64,000 nt of DNA from Sphingomonas rubra (GCF_900115745.1 NZ_FOXP01000001.1:418459-482458), one strand, 5' to 3'. Shown: positions 1 to 8,058, counted from the stretch's first letter. The notes: a model not told the origin generated them from the letters alone. A program made the numbers and translations.

Positions 1-529
1 CCCCGGCGTGAAGAAGGGTCCGGGCGTCCAGACCATCTCGGCTATGCCCGTCGATCGCACCGGCGAGCCAGGTCAGGGACTGGAGAACGTCGGGCACCGC
101 GTGCTGACCTATCGCGATCTTGTTGCCCTAGACCGCAATCCCGACACCCGGGCTCCCGAGCGCGAGATCAAGCTCCACCTTACCGGCAACATGGAACGGT
201 ACATGTGGGGCTTCGATGGCGAGAAGCTGTCGGAGAGTCCCGATCCGATCACCCTGCTGCACGGGGAGCGGGTGCGTGTCACCCTCATCAATGACACGAT
301 GATGGGGCACCCCATCCATATCCACGGTCACTTCTTCGACCTGGTGACGGGGAAAGGCGCGTACGCGCCCCGAAAACATACCGTGCTCGTCCAGCCAGGT
401 GGCACGGTGAGCTGGGACGTGACAGGCGAGGAAGGCGATTGGGCGTTCCACTGCCACATGCTCTACCACATGCACGCAGGCATGATGCGCGTCGTCCAGG
501 TCCGCAAGGCCGGGGAGGCGGCAGCGTGA
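1..529 (+). CDS. copA: Multicopper oxidase CopA, C-terminal part (5' end outside window)
   Basis: This is the last ~175 codons of a periplasmic CopA-type multicopper oxidase, which oxidises or sequesters copper in the periplasm. The reading frame is open through the left edge, so the gene begins outside the window. Two C-terminal cupredoxin copper motifs are visible: HPIHIHGHFF (about residues 99-108 of the visible part) and HCHMLYHMHAGMM near the end, the type 1/2/3 copper ligands of this family. The TGA stop overlaps the GTG start of copB (GTGA), which indicates translational coupling. Neighbours (copB, PepSY, DUF305, DUF411) support a copper role. The family is clear; substrate specificity is inferred from the operon. 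Confidence 0.93.
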   Translation, partial: PGVKKGPGVQTISAMPVDRTGEPGQGLENVGHRVLTYRDLVALDRNPDTRAPEREIKLHLTGNMERYMWGFDGEKLSESPDPITLLHGERVRVTLINDTMMGHPIHIHGHFFDLVTGKGAYAPRKHTVLVQPGGTVSWDVTGEEGDWAFHCHMLYHMHAGMMRVVQVRKAGEAAA

Positions 530-1740
530 ACCGGTCGCTCCTTCTCGCCGGCCTTGCCTCGGCAGTCGTCGCCAGCCCCGTGTTCGGGCAGGGCATGGAT
601 CATTCCATGCACAACATGCCGGGGATGACCATGCCGGCAAAGCCCGCGGCCAAGGCGACCTCCAAGCCCGCGCGGAAAGCAGCCGCGAAACCTGCGGCCA
701 AACGGAAGGCCCCTGTTCGGCGTAAGGCTCCCCGTCGCGCCCCGGCCGCACAGGCTCCGACCGCCGATCCGCAAGCCGGTCACGACATGAGCGGAATGCA
801 GGGGATGAACATGGGCGGGCAGCAGCCCGCGCCCGCCCAGGATCCGCACGCCGGCCACGACATGTCCGCTATGCCCGCTATGGGCTCCCCGGCAGCAGCG
901 GGGCAGGACCCGCATGCCGGGCATGACATGAGCGCGATGCCCGGTATGGCGATGGAGGGTAATCAGGCAGGCGCCAAGGTCGGGACCGATCTTCCTCCCG
1001 GCAACAAGCCTGCTCCCGCGCCGTCCGGCGATCATCTCGCCGATCGCTTCTGGGGAACGGATACCATGGCCAACTCCCGCGAGAACGACTTGCGGCGCGA
1101 GCATGGCGGGATGACCTACTACCAGGTGCTCTTCAATCTCGCGGAGTATCAGGCTCGCAAGGGAAGTGACGGCTACCGTTGGGATGGCGAGGCTTGGATC
1201 GGGGGCGACATCAATCGGCTCTGGCTGAAGTCGGAGGGCGAAGGCGGCTTCGGCAAGTCGCTGGAGAGTGCCGAGGTGCAGGCGCTCTACAGCCACGCCC
1301 TTGATCCCTATTGGAACCTCCAGGCCGGCGTCCGCTACGACTTCAAGCCCAATCCGTCGCGCACCTATGCGACGATCGGGATAGAGGGCCTGGCCCCCTA
1401 CCAGTTCGAAGTGGAGGGCGCGCTGTTCCTCTCCGACAAGGGTGACGTGCTCGCCCGCGCCGAGGGCTATTACGACCAGCGCATCACCAACTACTTCGTT
1501 CTCCAGCCCAGGGTGGAGGCCAACTTCGCGGCCCAGGACGTGCGGGAGACCGGGATCGGCTCTGGGCTTACGGACCTGGAGGCCGGTTTGCGGCTCCGCT
1601 ACGAGGGCCGCCGTGAGTTCGCGCCCTATATCGGCGTGTCATGGGAACGGCAGTTCGGCGACACGGCGCGCTTCTCGCGGGCGCGGGGTGACGACACGGG
1701 CGGCTTCAGCTTCGTCGCCGGCGTGAGGACCTGGTTCTGA
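526..1740 (+). CDS. copB: Copper resistance outer-membrane protein CopB
   Basis: A 404-aa CopB-family protein. The GTG start at 526 is chosen because it overlaps the copA stop (GTGA) and gives a clean signal peptide (VNRSLLLAGLASAVVAS). A longer reading from 439 would run inside copA. After the signal comes a Lys/Ala/Pro-rich stretch, then Met/His-rich copper-binding repeats of the form DPHAGHDMSAMP (three related copies, about residues 80-145). The last ~230 residues are the CopB beta-barrel domain, ending in aromatic WF. It is expected to bind copper and act at the outer membrane with CopA. The repeats are seen directly; function follows from the family. Confidence 0.93.
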   Translation: MNRSLLLAGLASAVVASPVFGQGMDHSMHNMPGMTMPAKPAAKATSKPARKAAAKPAAKRKAPVRRKAPRRAPAAQAPTADPQAGHDMSGMQGMNMGGQQPAPAQDPHAGHDMSAMPAMGSPAAAGQDPHAGHDMSAMPGMAMEGNQAGAKVGTDLPPGNKPAPAPSGDHLADRFWGTDTMANSRENDLRREHGGMTYYQVLFNLAEYQARKGSDGYRWDGEAWIGGDINRLWLKSEGEGGFGKSLESAEVQALYSHALDPYWNLQAGVRYDFKPNPSRTYATIGIEGLAPYQFEVEGALFLSDKGDVLARAEGYYDQRITNYFVLQPRVEANFAAQDVRETGIGSGLTDLEAGLRLRYEGRREFAPYIGVSWERQFGDTARFSRARGDDTGGFSFVAGVRTWF

Positions 1741-2486
1741 GCCCGCGGCTCCGCCTCCACCTTGGAGCGAGCAAGATCCACCGCTGGCTTGCTCTTCTGA
1801 TCGGCGCGCAGGCGATCGTCTGGTTCACCAGCGGCCTTGTGATGAGCCTGCTCCCCATCGACACCGTGCATGGCGATCACCGGATCGAACGGAACGCCGA
1901 GCCGGCGCTGTCGAGCACCCAAGGGTTCGCGCCGATGCCTACCTTGCTTGCGTCGGCAGGAGCGCCGGTCCGCCAGCTTCAGCACCGCATGCTGCTCGGG
2001 CGGCCGATCGTCGAGGCACAGCTTGTGGATGGTCAAATTCGTCTGCTGGACGCCCGCACGGCTGCGCCGCTTCCGCCACTGGATGCCCGGGTGGCAGGGA
2101 CGATCGCTCAAAAGGCGTACCGAGGGGATGGTGTGCCCGCGCCCACCATCGAGCGGATCGAACGAGCCAGTATCGAGTATCGCGGGGCGTTGCCGGCTTG
2201 GCGTGCCACGTTCGCCGACGATGACGCCACCCGCATCTATGTAGCGGCCGACACGGGACGGCTCACGTCGGTCCGAACAGGAACGTGGCGGCTGTACGAC
2301 TTCTTCTGGGGCCTTCACATCATGGATTGGACCGAGCACGAGCGGTTCAACACGCCGTGGCTCAACGCTTTCGCCGCAGGCGGTCTCGTCTTCGCGGTGT
2401 CGGGCGCGATCCTTCTTTTCATGCGCTGGCCGAGACGGCCGCGCCGCAAAGCCGGGGGGCGTAATTCCAGACAGGGAGTCGCATGA
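1737..2486 (+). CDS. PepSY-associated membrane protein, probable CTG start
   Basis: A protein of up to 249 aa with an N-terminal membrane helix (about residues 12-38, KIHRWLALLIGAQAIVWF), a periplasmic PepSY-like middle and a second helix near residues 205-225 followed by a basic tail. The first canonical starts (GTG 1836, ATG 1839) would remove the N-terminal helix. A CTG at 1737 overlaps the copB stop (CTGA) and has a GAGG Shine-Dalgarno sequence 8 nt upstream, so CTG is the likely start. It ends in an ATGA overlap with the next gene. Such proteins occur in copper operons of sphingomonads. Their role is unproven, possibly metal or redox handling at the inner membrane. Confidence 0.75.
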   Translation: MSPRLRLHLGASKIHRWLALLIGAQAIVWFTSGLVMSLLPIDTVHGDHRIERNAEPALSSTQGFAPMPTLLASAGAPVRQLQHRMLLGRPIVEAQLVDGQIRLLDARTAAPLPPLDARVAGTIAQKAYRGDGVPAPTIERIERASIEYRGALPAWRATFADDDATRIYVAADTGRLTSVRTGTWRLYDFFWGLHIMDWTEHERFNTPWLNAFAAGGLVFAVSGAILLFMRWPRRPRRKAGGRNSRQGVA

Positions 2487-3076
2487 TGGACGAGCACAAA
2501 GGCAAAATGAACATGGGAATGGGCTACGGTCGCTTCGCGGCGATGGTGGCGACCTCGACCGTCGTCATGTTCGGGCTGATGTACGTGAACGTCTATGCTC
2601 TCGGGCATATCGAGTTCAGCCAGACGCGGTTTTGGATGGCCTTCGTGATGGGCGCGACGATGGCGATCATCATGCTCCTTTTCATGTGGTCGATGTACAA
2701 GAACAAGCGGACGAATGCCGCGATCATCGGCGGTAGCATCGTGGTGCTCGCGCTCGCGCTGTGGCTCGTCCGCAGCCAGGAGACGGTGGACGACGTAAGC
2801 TGGATGAAAGCCATGATCCCGCACCACTCGATCGCGATCCTGACGAGCGAGCGCGCGCACATCAAAGACCCCGAGGTGCGCAAGCTGGCGGACGGAATCA
2901 TCGATGCTCAGGTTCGTGAGATCACGCAGATGAAGCGGGTCATTGCCAGGCTTGAGGCAAATCCTACGCCTGCGAATGCGCCTGACCTGCCCTCCTATCG
3001 TGACAGGCAGGTTCCCCCTCCCCCGCCTGAAACTGATGAGAGCGTCGGAGTTAATACCCTTCAGCCGATCCGCTGA
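2483..3076 (+). CDS. DUF305 domain inner-membrane protein
   Basis: A 197-aa protein with a Met-rich N-terminus (HKGKMNMGMGYG), three predicted membrane helices (about residues 16-38, 48-70 and 78-95) and a C-terminal DUF305 segment. The segment starts at WMKAMIPHHSIAIL, where the HH pair and later helices resemble a ferritin-like four-helix bundle that may bind metal. The C-terminus is Pro-rich. The ATG overlaps the stop of the PepSY gene (ATGA), so it belongs to the cop operon. A copper-binding role is inferred from context; no catalytic function is established for the family. Confidence 0.85.
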   Translation: MMDEHKGKMNMGMGYGRFAAMVATSTVVMFGLMYVNVYALGHIEFSQTRFWMAFVMGATMAIIMLLFMWSMYKNKRTNAAIIGGSIVVLALALWLVRSQETVDDVSWMKAMIPHHSIAILTSERAHIKDPEVRKLADGIIDAQVREITQMKRVIARLEANPTPANAPDLPSYRDRQVPPPPPETDESVGVNTLQPIR

Positions 3077-3157
3077 ATTCGATCACGGGCGTGAGGGATA
3101 CGGTCCGCGCGCCCGTATCTCTCCTGTGGGCGGGGGCGTTTACCCAGGAGAGACACG

Positions 3158-3532
3158 ATGAAGAAGATGACTGTTTTGGCCTTCGCGGCCGCGCTCGGCG
3201 CCGCTCCGGCCATCGCCCAGATGCAGGGCATGGATCATTCGGGCATGAACCACGGTCAGATGATGAAGCCGACGCCGGCGAACCCCTATCCGCCCTCTGA
3301 AATGCAGATGCATCAGAAGATGATGTCGGCCATGGGCGCTGATGCGACCGAGACCTGGGTCCGCAAAATGGTCGAGCATCATCGCGGTGGCATCGCCATG
3401 TCGCAGATAGTGCTGCGCGAAACCAAGGACGCAAAGGTCCGCCAGATGGCGACCAAGACGATTGCCGAGCAGAACAAGGAAGTCGGCGAGCTGAACGCCT
3501 GGCTGCGGGCGCACGGCAAGGCTGCACAGTGA
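3158..3532 (+). CDS. Secreted DUF305 protein
   Basis: A 124-aa exported protein. The signal peptide (MKKMTVLAFAAALGAAPAIA) is followed by a Met/His-rich segment (MQGMDHSGMNHGQMM) and a DUF305 helical domain with the conserved MVEHHRGGIAMS motif. A strong AGGAGAG ribosome binding site lies 6 nt before the ATG. The 81-nt gap after the previous gene contains a GC-rich hairpin around 3098-3124, so this gene may be partly uncoupled from the cop operon. It is likely a periplasmic metal-binding accessory of copper resistance (inference from composition and neighbours). Confidence 0.85.
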   Translation: MKKMTVLAFAAALGAAPAIAQMQGMDHSGMNHGQMMKPTPANPYPPSEMQMHQKMMSAMGADATETWVRKMVEHHRGGIAMSQIVLRETKDAKVRQMATKTIAEQNKEVGELNAWLRAHGKAAQ

Positions 3533-3590
3533 TTGGCCCCCGCCCCACCGCAGGGTTTGCCTGTAGTGGGGCGACCATCTAGGGATAGAA

Positions 3591-4031
3591 ATGACCCGCA
3601 TCCGCCTTCTCGCCGCTGTTGCAGCGTTCGCCATGCCGGTCGCAGCCGTGGCTGCCGGGCCGGTGCTGATGCACCGTGATCCGGGCTGCCCATGTTGCGA
3701 GAAGTGGGCGCAGCAGGTGAAGGCTCAGTTCGGTCGCGCGGTCCGCGTCGTCGACGACGCGAACCGGCCCGCATTCATGAAGGCCCGGGGCGTACCCGCG
3801 GACTTGGCCTCGTGCCACACGGCCATCATCGACGGCATGACTTTCGAGGGTCATGTGCCGATCGCCGACATGAAGCGGGCTCTGGCAACGCATCCGAAGG
3901 GTGTGACGGGGCTCGCGGTTGCCGGGATGCCGATGGGCTCGCCGGGCATGGAGATGCCGGGCATGAAGGCCCAGCCCTACGACGTCGTTGCGTTCGGACC
4001 CGGTGGACGCAAGGTGTTCGCCCAACACTGA
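3591..4031 (+). CDS. DUF411 periplasmic metal-binding protein
   Basis: A 146-aa DUF411 protein with a signal peptide (residues 1-21, ending AVAA). The mature start carries HRDPGCPCCEKW, whose CPCC is the family's probable metal or redox site. A second conserved block has SCHTAIIDG and FEGHVP. A Met-rich stretch (GMPMGSPGMEMPGM) near residues 108-121 suggests copper binding. Known DUF411 members occur in copper and silver clusters. It is the last plus-strand gene of the copper cluster and faces a minus-strand operon across a shared hairpin terminator. Confidence 0.88.
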   Translation: MTRIRLLAAVAAFAMPVAAVAAGPVLMHRDPGCPCCEKWAQQVKAQFGRAVRVVDDANRPAFMKARGVPADLASCHTAIIDGMTFEGHVPIADMKRALATHPKGVTGLAVAGMPMGSPGMEMPGMKAQPYDVVAFGPGGRKVFAQH

Positions 4032-4035
4032 CAAA

Positions 4036-4061
4036 GGAGGGAGGCGCGAACGCCTCCCTCC
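4036..4061. terminator. Bidirectional hairpin terminator between convergent operons
   Basis: A perfect 11-bp stem (GGAGGGAGGCG at 4036-4046) with a CGAA tetraloop (4047-4050). It sits between the stop of the DUF411 gene and the stop of the convergent Cys-rich peptide gene. There is no long T-run on either side, so termination strength is uncertain. Confidence 0.65.
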
Positions 4062-4066
4062 CCGGC

Positions 4067-4270
4067 TTACTTCTTGGGCATTCCGGACATGTCGTGACCG
4101 GCATGATCGCCGCTCTTCTTCATGTCCTTGCAGCAATCGCCCTTGCCGTCCTTGCAGCAATCCGAGCCTTCCTTGCAGCACGCCATGTCGGCGCAGCAGG
4201 AGCCGGCAGCGAACGCCGCGGTGGGGAGGGCGAGCGCCAAAGCGGCGCCGATCAGCTTGAACTTGGTCAT
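4067..4270 (-). CDS. Small secreted Cys/His/Met-rich metal-binding peptide
   Basis: A 67-aa protein beginning MTKFKLIGAALALALPTAAF, a signal peptide. The mature part holds four CC pairs spaced by acidic/basic linkers (SCC, ACC, DCC, DCC) and ends GDHAGHDMSGMPKK, a His/Met motif also seen in CopB. The ATG at 4270 is chosen because longer upstream readings run into a different gene. It is the last gene of a minus-strand set (5460 to 4067) downstream of a mer-type operator. The composition implies a periplasmic metallothionein-like sink for soft metals (inference). No named family is claimed. Confidence 0.8.
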   Translation of the reverse strand: MTKFKLIGAALALALPTAAFAAGSCCADMACCKEGSDCCKDGKGDCCKDMKKSGDHAGHDMSGMPKK

Positions 4271-4311
4271 TAAAATCTCCGTCGATTGAATGTGTGAAAC
4301 CTGTTGGAGGG

Positions 4312-4653
4312 TCACACGGCTCGTGGAGGTGGAGTGGCGGGCGGTATCAGCCACCCGTTCATGACAGGGGCCGGCGACGGCCAGGCGGCGATCGGGAATG
4401 AGAATAACGGCTCTGCCCTCGCCGGGGCTTCCCCCGGGACGGCGATGCAGGGCGTCGCGCAGGCTGGTTGCGGTGCCTTCTTGTCCGGCGCCGAAGGGTT
4501 CTTTTCCTCGCACCCCGCCATTGCCGAGGCGATCGGAGCGGCTTGGGCACTGGCCTCGCAGATCGGCCCCAACCTGACGAGCAGCATCATCGCAAGCACG
4601 GCCAGAACGGCCGTGCGAAAGACGCTGACAAAAGGACGAGATCCGAATTTCAC
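4312..4653 (-). CDS. Small membrane-anchored or exported protein of unknown function
   Basis: A 113-aa protein with a GTG start at 4653, 39 nt after the glutaredoxin-MauE gene and 41 nt before the Cys-rich peptide gene. An N-terminal hydrophobic segment (FRTAVLAVLAMMLLVRLGP, residues 12-30) acts as signal or anchor. A linker with four cysteines follows (CEAS, GCEE, ACATPC), then a Pro-rich tail ending PPPRAV. The Cys spacing hints at metal binding or a disulfide. I do not recognise a characterised family. Codon use and operon position support a real gene. Confidence 0.6.
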   Translation of the reverse strand: MKFGSRPFVSVFRTAVLAVLAMMLLVRLGPICEASAQAAPIASAMAGCEEKNPSAPDKKAPQPACATPCIAVPGEAPARAEPLFSFPIAAWPSPAPVMNGWLIPPATPPPRAV

Positions 4654-4692
4654 GCTGGTTACCGGCAGCCTTTTAGTCCTGAAGTCAACGGC

Positions 4693-5460
4693 TCAGTGCG
4701 GCATCGAGAGCGCAGCCGGGGCGATTACCATCCAAAGCGCCATGGCGACCATCATCACGTTCTCGGTCAGCGAGAGGAAGCCGAGGGGTACGTTGCTATC
4801 TCCGCCCACGCAGGCGCACTTGAGTTCGCGCTTGTCGACATAGACCGCCTTGATGACGGACACCGCACCGATCGTCCCGATGACGAGGGCGATCGGCACC
4901 GACAGCCAGGTGAGCACGCCAGCGGCCATCAGCACGCCCGCAGCACCTTCCGCGTAGGGATAGACGTAGGAATACGGCACCCAGCGCTTGGCGAGCAGAT
5001 CGTAGTTGAGGAACATGCTCGAGAAGCTCTCAACGTTCTGGAGCTTCAGCATGGCGAGCACGCACATCGAGAAGGCGATGAACCATTCCCCGGCGCGAAC
5101 CGTGAACGGCGCGCCGAAGGCGGCGTAGCTCGCCGCCAGCGCCATCAGCGCGGTCATGGCGAACACCGCGACTACGGGCCGGTAAGTGACCGCCTTGGGA
5201 TCGCGCACCGCCTTGCCGAAGAAGCGGCGCAGATCGTCATAACCCCCTACCCGCTCGCCCCCGATGAAGGTCTGCGGTGTGGTCTTCACGCCGTGCTCCG
5301 CCTTGAACGCGTCGGTCTCCTCGCGCGTGCGCAGCCAATGATCCTCGACCTCGTAACCTTGCCGGCGCAGCAGATCCTTGGCCTTCACGCCATAGGGGCA
5401 GGTGTGCGTCGGCATCACCATGCGATAGATCGTTGCTTTCTTGGGCGCCGCGGTCGCCAT
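4693..5460 (-). CDS. Glutaredoxin-MauE/DoxX fusion membrane protein
   Basis: A 255-aa fusion. Residues 1-85 form a glutaredoxin domain with a monothiol-type CPYG site and a TPQTFIGGERVGGYDDL block, which is the glutathione-binding cis-Pro region. Residues ~95-250 form a four-helix MauE/DoxX-like membrane domain with a KCACVGG cysteine pair before the last helix. MauE/DsbD-like proteins pass electrons or support disulfide chemistry across the membrane, so this fusion probably couples cytosolic glutathione thiols to the periplasm. It is first in an operon with two small Cys-containing secreted proteins and is read from a mer-type promoter shared with a divergent MerR gene. Confidence 0.85.
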   Translation of the reverse strand: MATAAPKKATIYRMVMPTHTCPYGVKAKDLLRRQGYEVEDHWLRTREETDAFKAEHGVKTTPQTFIGGERVGGYDDLRRFFGKAVRDPKAVTYRPVVAVFAMTALMALAASYAAFGAPFTVRAGEWFIAFSMCVLAMLKLQNVESFSSMFLNYDLLAKRWVPYSYVYPYAEGAAGVLMAAGVLTWLSVPIALVIGTIGAVSVIKAVYVDKRELKCACVGGDSNVPLGFLSLTENVMMVAMALWMVIAPAALSMPH

Positions 5461-5488
5461 CTCACTTCTCCATCCTGTTCGCGGAACC

Positions 5489-5520
5489 TATATAGGGTCC
5501 GTACTATAGTACGGAGTCAA
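5489..5520 (-). promoter_or_regulatory. MerR-type promoter/operator (mer-like palindrome)
   Basis: On the minus strand a -35 TTGACT (5520-5515) and a -10 TATATA (5494-5489) are separated by an over-long spacer of about 19-20 nt, the hallmark of MerR-activated promoters. The spacer holds a perfect 18-bp palindrome TCCGTACTATAGTACGGA (5498-5515). It closely resembles classical mercury-resistance operators (CCGTAC-n4-GTACGG). It lies between the divergent MerR gene (5524) and the glutaredoxin-MauE operon (5460). Confidence 0.88.
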
Positions 5521-5523
5521 GGC

Positions 5524-5931
5524 ATGGCGGCACTGACGATTGCGGGCCTCGCGCGTGAAGGGGACGTCGGTGTCGAGACCGTGCGCTACTATCAGCGCCG
5601 AGGTTTGCTCGATACGCCGGACCAACCCGGAGGCTCCGGCGCGAGCGGTGGTATTCGGCGCTACGGTGTCGATGACGTGCGCCGCCTCCGGTTTATCCGC
5701 TCGGCGCAGGCAGCCGGATTCACGTTGGAGCAGATCGGCGAACTGCTAGCGCTCGACGCAACCGACGATCGCGCCCGCGCACGCGAGCTTGCCAATGAGC
5801 GGATTGCGGCGCTGGACACCAAGATTCAGGAGCTTGAGCGGGTGCGCGCCTCCCTTCGCCATCTCGCGAGAGAGTGCGGAAGCGGCTCGGCCGGGCCGTG
5901 TCCGATCCTTCAAGCGTTCGATCACGCTTGA
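5524..5931 (+). CDS. MerR-family metal/thiol-responsive regulator
   Basis: A 135-aa MerR regulator. An N-terminal winged helix (VETVRYYQRRGLLDTP, then GGIRRYGVDDVRRLRFI) is followed by a long dimerisation helix and a C-terminal CGSGSAGPC pair before PILQAF. The ATG at 5524 lies 3 nt from the operator. Compared with mercury MerR, the two distal cysteines are kept (one residue closer), but the first Hg ligand appears absent: that region reads ATDDRARARELA where MerR has a Cys. The inducer may therefore differ from Hg(II). It is autoregulated and controls the divergent operon, judging from the palindrome. Confidence 0.88.
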   Translation: MAALTIAGLAREGDVGVETVRYYQRRGLLDTPDQPGGSGASGGIRRYGVDDVRRLRFIRSAQAAGFTLEQIGELLALDATDDRARARELANERIAALDTKIQELERVRASLRHLARECGSGSAGPCPILQAFDHA

Positions 5932-6047
5932 GCGTCAGGCGCGCGCCATGTGGAGCAATGAAAACCCTGTGGACCGCGCTCATTGAACCGGCCGTTCTCT
6001 GGACGGCAGCTAGCCACCCACGAGCAGTCGGTCGGCCACCAGCGACG

Positions 6048-6200
6048 ACCTGCCGGTCGGCTCCCGACCTAAAGTCGGTCGTAGCCGAGGCACGTTGCCG
6101 ATCTCCGGAGCGGGCATTCTGAACCACGGTTCTGACACACGCAAACCCTTGAGAGGCCGTGGTAGGTTCCACAGCGTCACAACCGACCGGTTATGACAAC
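6048..6200. repeat. Dispersed palindrome-ended repeat, copy A
   Basis: A non-coding ~150-bp segment related to copies at 16791-17012 and 41699-41835. Shared blocks are GCCGGTCGG, GACCTAAAG (GACCCAAAG elsewhere), GTTCTGACACACGCAAA and, at the end, the palindrome GTCACAACCG-ACC-GGTTATGAC. It fills most of the 307-bp gap between the MerR gene and the cytochrome gene, where no gene is seen. It marks the border between the metal cluster and the sulfite cluster. Confidence 0.7.
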
Positions 6201-6238
6201 TTTCCCGATTGAAATGGTATTTTGGGATTATGGCTCGG

Positions 6239-6721
6239 TTAGCCGGTGCCACCTGAAACATCGGGAGCCACCTTGGGGTCGGGGTCTTGCGCCTTGCCGG
6301 TTGCGGGTGCCGCCTTCTGATGCGGCATGGCGGTGAGATAGGCGACAATTTCGTCGACATCCTTCTCGGCCACCGGCGCCTTATACACCTCGCGCATCTT
6401 GGTGACGGTCGCCTTCCACTGATCCGCCGATAGCGCAGGCTGGGTCAGCGCCATGCTGGCCGAGTGGCACGAAGTGCAGTTGGCGTTGACGACGTCGGCG
6501 TGCAGACCATCGGGATAGGTCGCGTCGTCGACCGGCAGGTCGACGCTGGTCGAGGCGAGCGAAAAGCCGCGGGCTGAGACGCTGGTGGGCGGTGCCGGCT
6601 CGGATGTCTCGGAGATCGGGGCAGGCGCCTTGCGGCTGCTCGGCGCCCCGATCGAGACGAGGATAATGCCGGTCAGGCCGATCAGGCCAGCGGCCATGAT
6701 GCCGGGAGACGGGGTCTTCAT
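6239..6721 (-). CDS. Periplasmic c-type cytochrome, sulfite dehydrogenase partner
   Basis: A 160-aa mono-heme cytochrome c with an N-terminal membrane/signal segment (residues 7-26), a Pro-rich linker, and heme motif CTSCH at residues 82-86 (NANCTSCHS). The domain resembles SorB, the electron-accepting subunit of bacterial sulfite dehydrogenase. It lies 12 nt downstream of the SorA-like gene on the same strand, so the two products probably form one complex that passes electrons from sulfite to the respiratory chain. The C-terminus is a low-complexity acidic tail. Confidence 0.85.
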   Translation of the reverse strand: MKTPSPGIMAAGLIGLTGIILVSIGAPSSRKAPAPISETSEPAPPTSVSARGFSLASTSVDLPVDDATYPDGLHADVVNANCTSCHSASMALTQPALSADQWKATVTKMREVYKAPVAEKDVDEIVAYLTAMPHQKAAPATGKAQDPDPKVAPDVSGGTG

Positions 6722-6733
6722 GCTACTCGCTCC

Positions 6734-7969
6734 TCAGGCCGCAATGATGGTGGTGGTTTCGATGTTGCCGCGCATGAACCCGCCGGGGTTCCAGATCGGC
6801 TTCATCGGCTGAGCGACACCGTTGGCGTTCCAGCAGCGCACCATGATGGGGTTGGGACCGCGCCTAAGCGGCACGCGACCATCCCAGCGCCGGAAGCTAT
6901 ACTTGCCCTCATCCGGTCCGAGCGTCGTCCTGTACCAAGTGCGGCCACCATCGGATGAGACATCGACCTTGGCGACGCCGCAGTCGCCGCCCATCGCGAT
7001 CCCGCCAACCGGGATGGACGCTTCATAGGCGATCACCTGGCCATCCGGCAGGCTGGTCATCCAGCTACGCGGGATCATGCGGTTAATCGGGACGGTCGGG
7101 AAGTCTTTCTGTCCCGGCATCACGTTGGCGCCCGGCGTCGCCGGGATCTTGTAAGCCTTGGCCATCCAATATTGGTCGTCAGGGCCGGGCAGCACCTCGA
7201 TCGCGTTCAGCATCTTGACCCAATAGGTCGAGTACCAGCCCGGCACGATCAACCGGCAAGGGAAGCCGTTGAGGAGCGGCAGCTGCTCGCCGTTCATGCC
7301 GAAGGCGATCATCACCTCGCCGTCGCGGGCATGGTCGAGCCCAAGCGCCTTCTCGAAGTCGGGGGCGCCAGCGACGACCGGCTGATCGAGAGCGCCGAAG
7401 CGTACCTGTACCGCGCCTGCTTTGACCCCGGCGAGATCAAGCACGTCGCGCAGGCGCACACCGAGCCATTTGGCATTGCCCATCGCGCCGTTGCCCCATT
7501 GCGCGCCGGCGACACGCGGCTGGAACAACCCACGGCTGTTGCCCGAGCACTGATTGACCGCTGCCATCTCGACGCGCGGCAGGCGCAGCAGTTGGGCAAG
7601 GCTGATCGACAGCGGTCTGTTGACGTGGCCGAAGACCTTGAGGCGAAAGCTCTCGACGTCGATCGAGGTCGGGATGTCGGCCCAGTGCCAGCGGACGAAG
7701 AACTGGTCGTTGGGCGTGAACACCGACTTGTCGAACACGTCCATCGGCGTCTCCAACAGCGGAGGATGGATGCGTTGGAGGATCATGCTGCCCTTGCCAG
7801 GAAAGGCGCTGGTCATCGGCCGCTCGGCATTGCCGCCAGGCAGCTTCAGGTCGACGAGCTGCTGCGCCAGCGCAGGTGCTGCGGCAAGGCCGGCGGTGCC
7901 GAGCGCCGTACGCCTGAGAAAGCGGCGACGGCTGGTTTCACGCGCCAGCGCGGCGTCAAAATTGTCCAT
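6734..7969 (-). CDS. sorA: SorA-like sulfite dehydrogenase, molybdenum catalytic subunit
   Basis: A 411-aa molybdopterin oxidoreductase of the sulfite oxidase family. The start at 7969 is chosen because it gives a twin-arginine signal (SRRRFLRR, residues 13-20) followed by a hydrophobic stretch and ALAQ. The molybdenum-ligating Cys is at ~141 in VNQCSGNSRG. A C-terminal Mo-co dimerisation domain follows (KVDVSSDGGRTW and GRVPLRRGPNPIMVRCWNANG). The enzyme oxidises sulfite to sulfate in the periplasm. The adjacent cytochrome c, TDT exporter and LysR support sulfite detoxification. A sulfite substrate is inferred; other SorA/SorT-like substrates are possible. Confidence 0.88.
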   Translation of the reverse strand: MDNFDAALARETSRRRFLRRTALGTAGLAAAPALAQQLVDLKLPGGNAERPMTSAFPGKGSMILQRIHPPLLETPMDVFDKSVFTPNDQFFVRWHWADIPTSIDVESFRLKVFGHVNRPLSISLAQLLRLPRVEMAAVNQCSGNSRGLFQPRVAGAQWGNGAMGNAKWLGVRLRDVLDLAGVKAGAVQVRFGALDQPVVAGAPDFEKALGLDHARDGEVMIAFGMNGEQLPLLNGFPCRLIVPGWYSTYWVKMLNAIEVLPGPDDQYWMAKAYKIPATPGANVMPGQKDFPTVPINRMIPRSWMTSLPDGQVIAYEASIPVGGIAMGGDCGVAKVDVSSDGGRTWYRTTLGPDEGKYSFRRWDGRVPLRRGPNPIMVRCWNANGVAQPMKPIWNPGGFMRGNIETTTIIAA

Positions 7970-8058
7970 GACAAGGCTCTCCTGTGGCCAGCCACGCTGG
8001 CGGATCGAAGGGGCGTTCTGCAAGTGATCGGACCGACTGATCCGATCATCAGGGTGGA

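Noticed and set aside
128..751. Long minus-strand reading frame opposite copA/copB
   Set aside because: It is the GC-rich shadow of the copper genes; composition is Arg-rich and no start signal or family motif is present.
4051..4273. Plus-strand frame overlapping the Cys-rich peptide
   Set aside because: Low-complexity Ala/Arg shadow of the minus-strand gene with the signal peptide.
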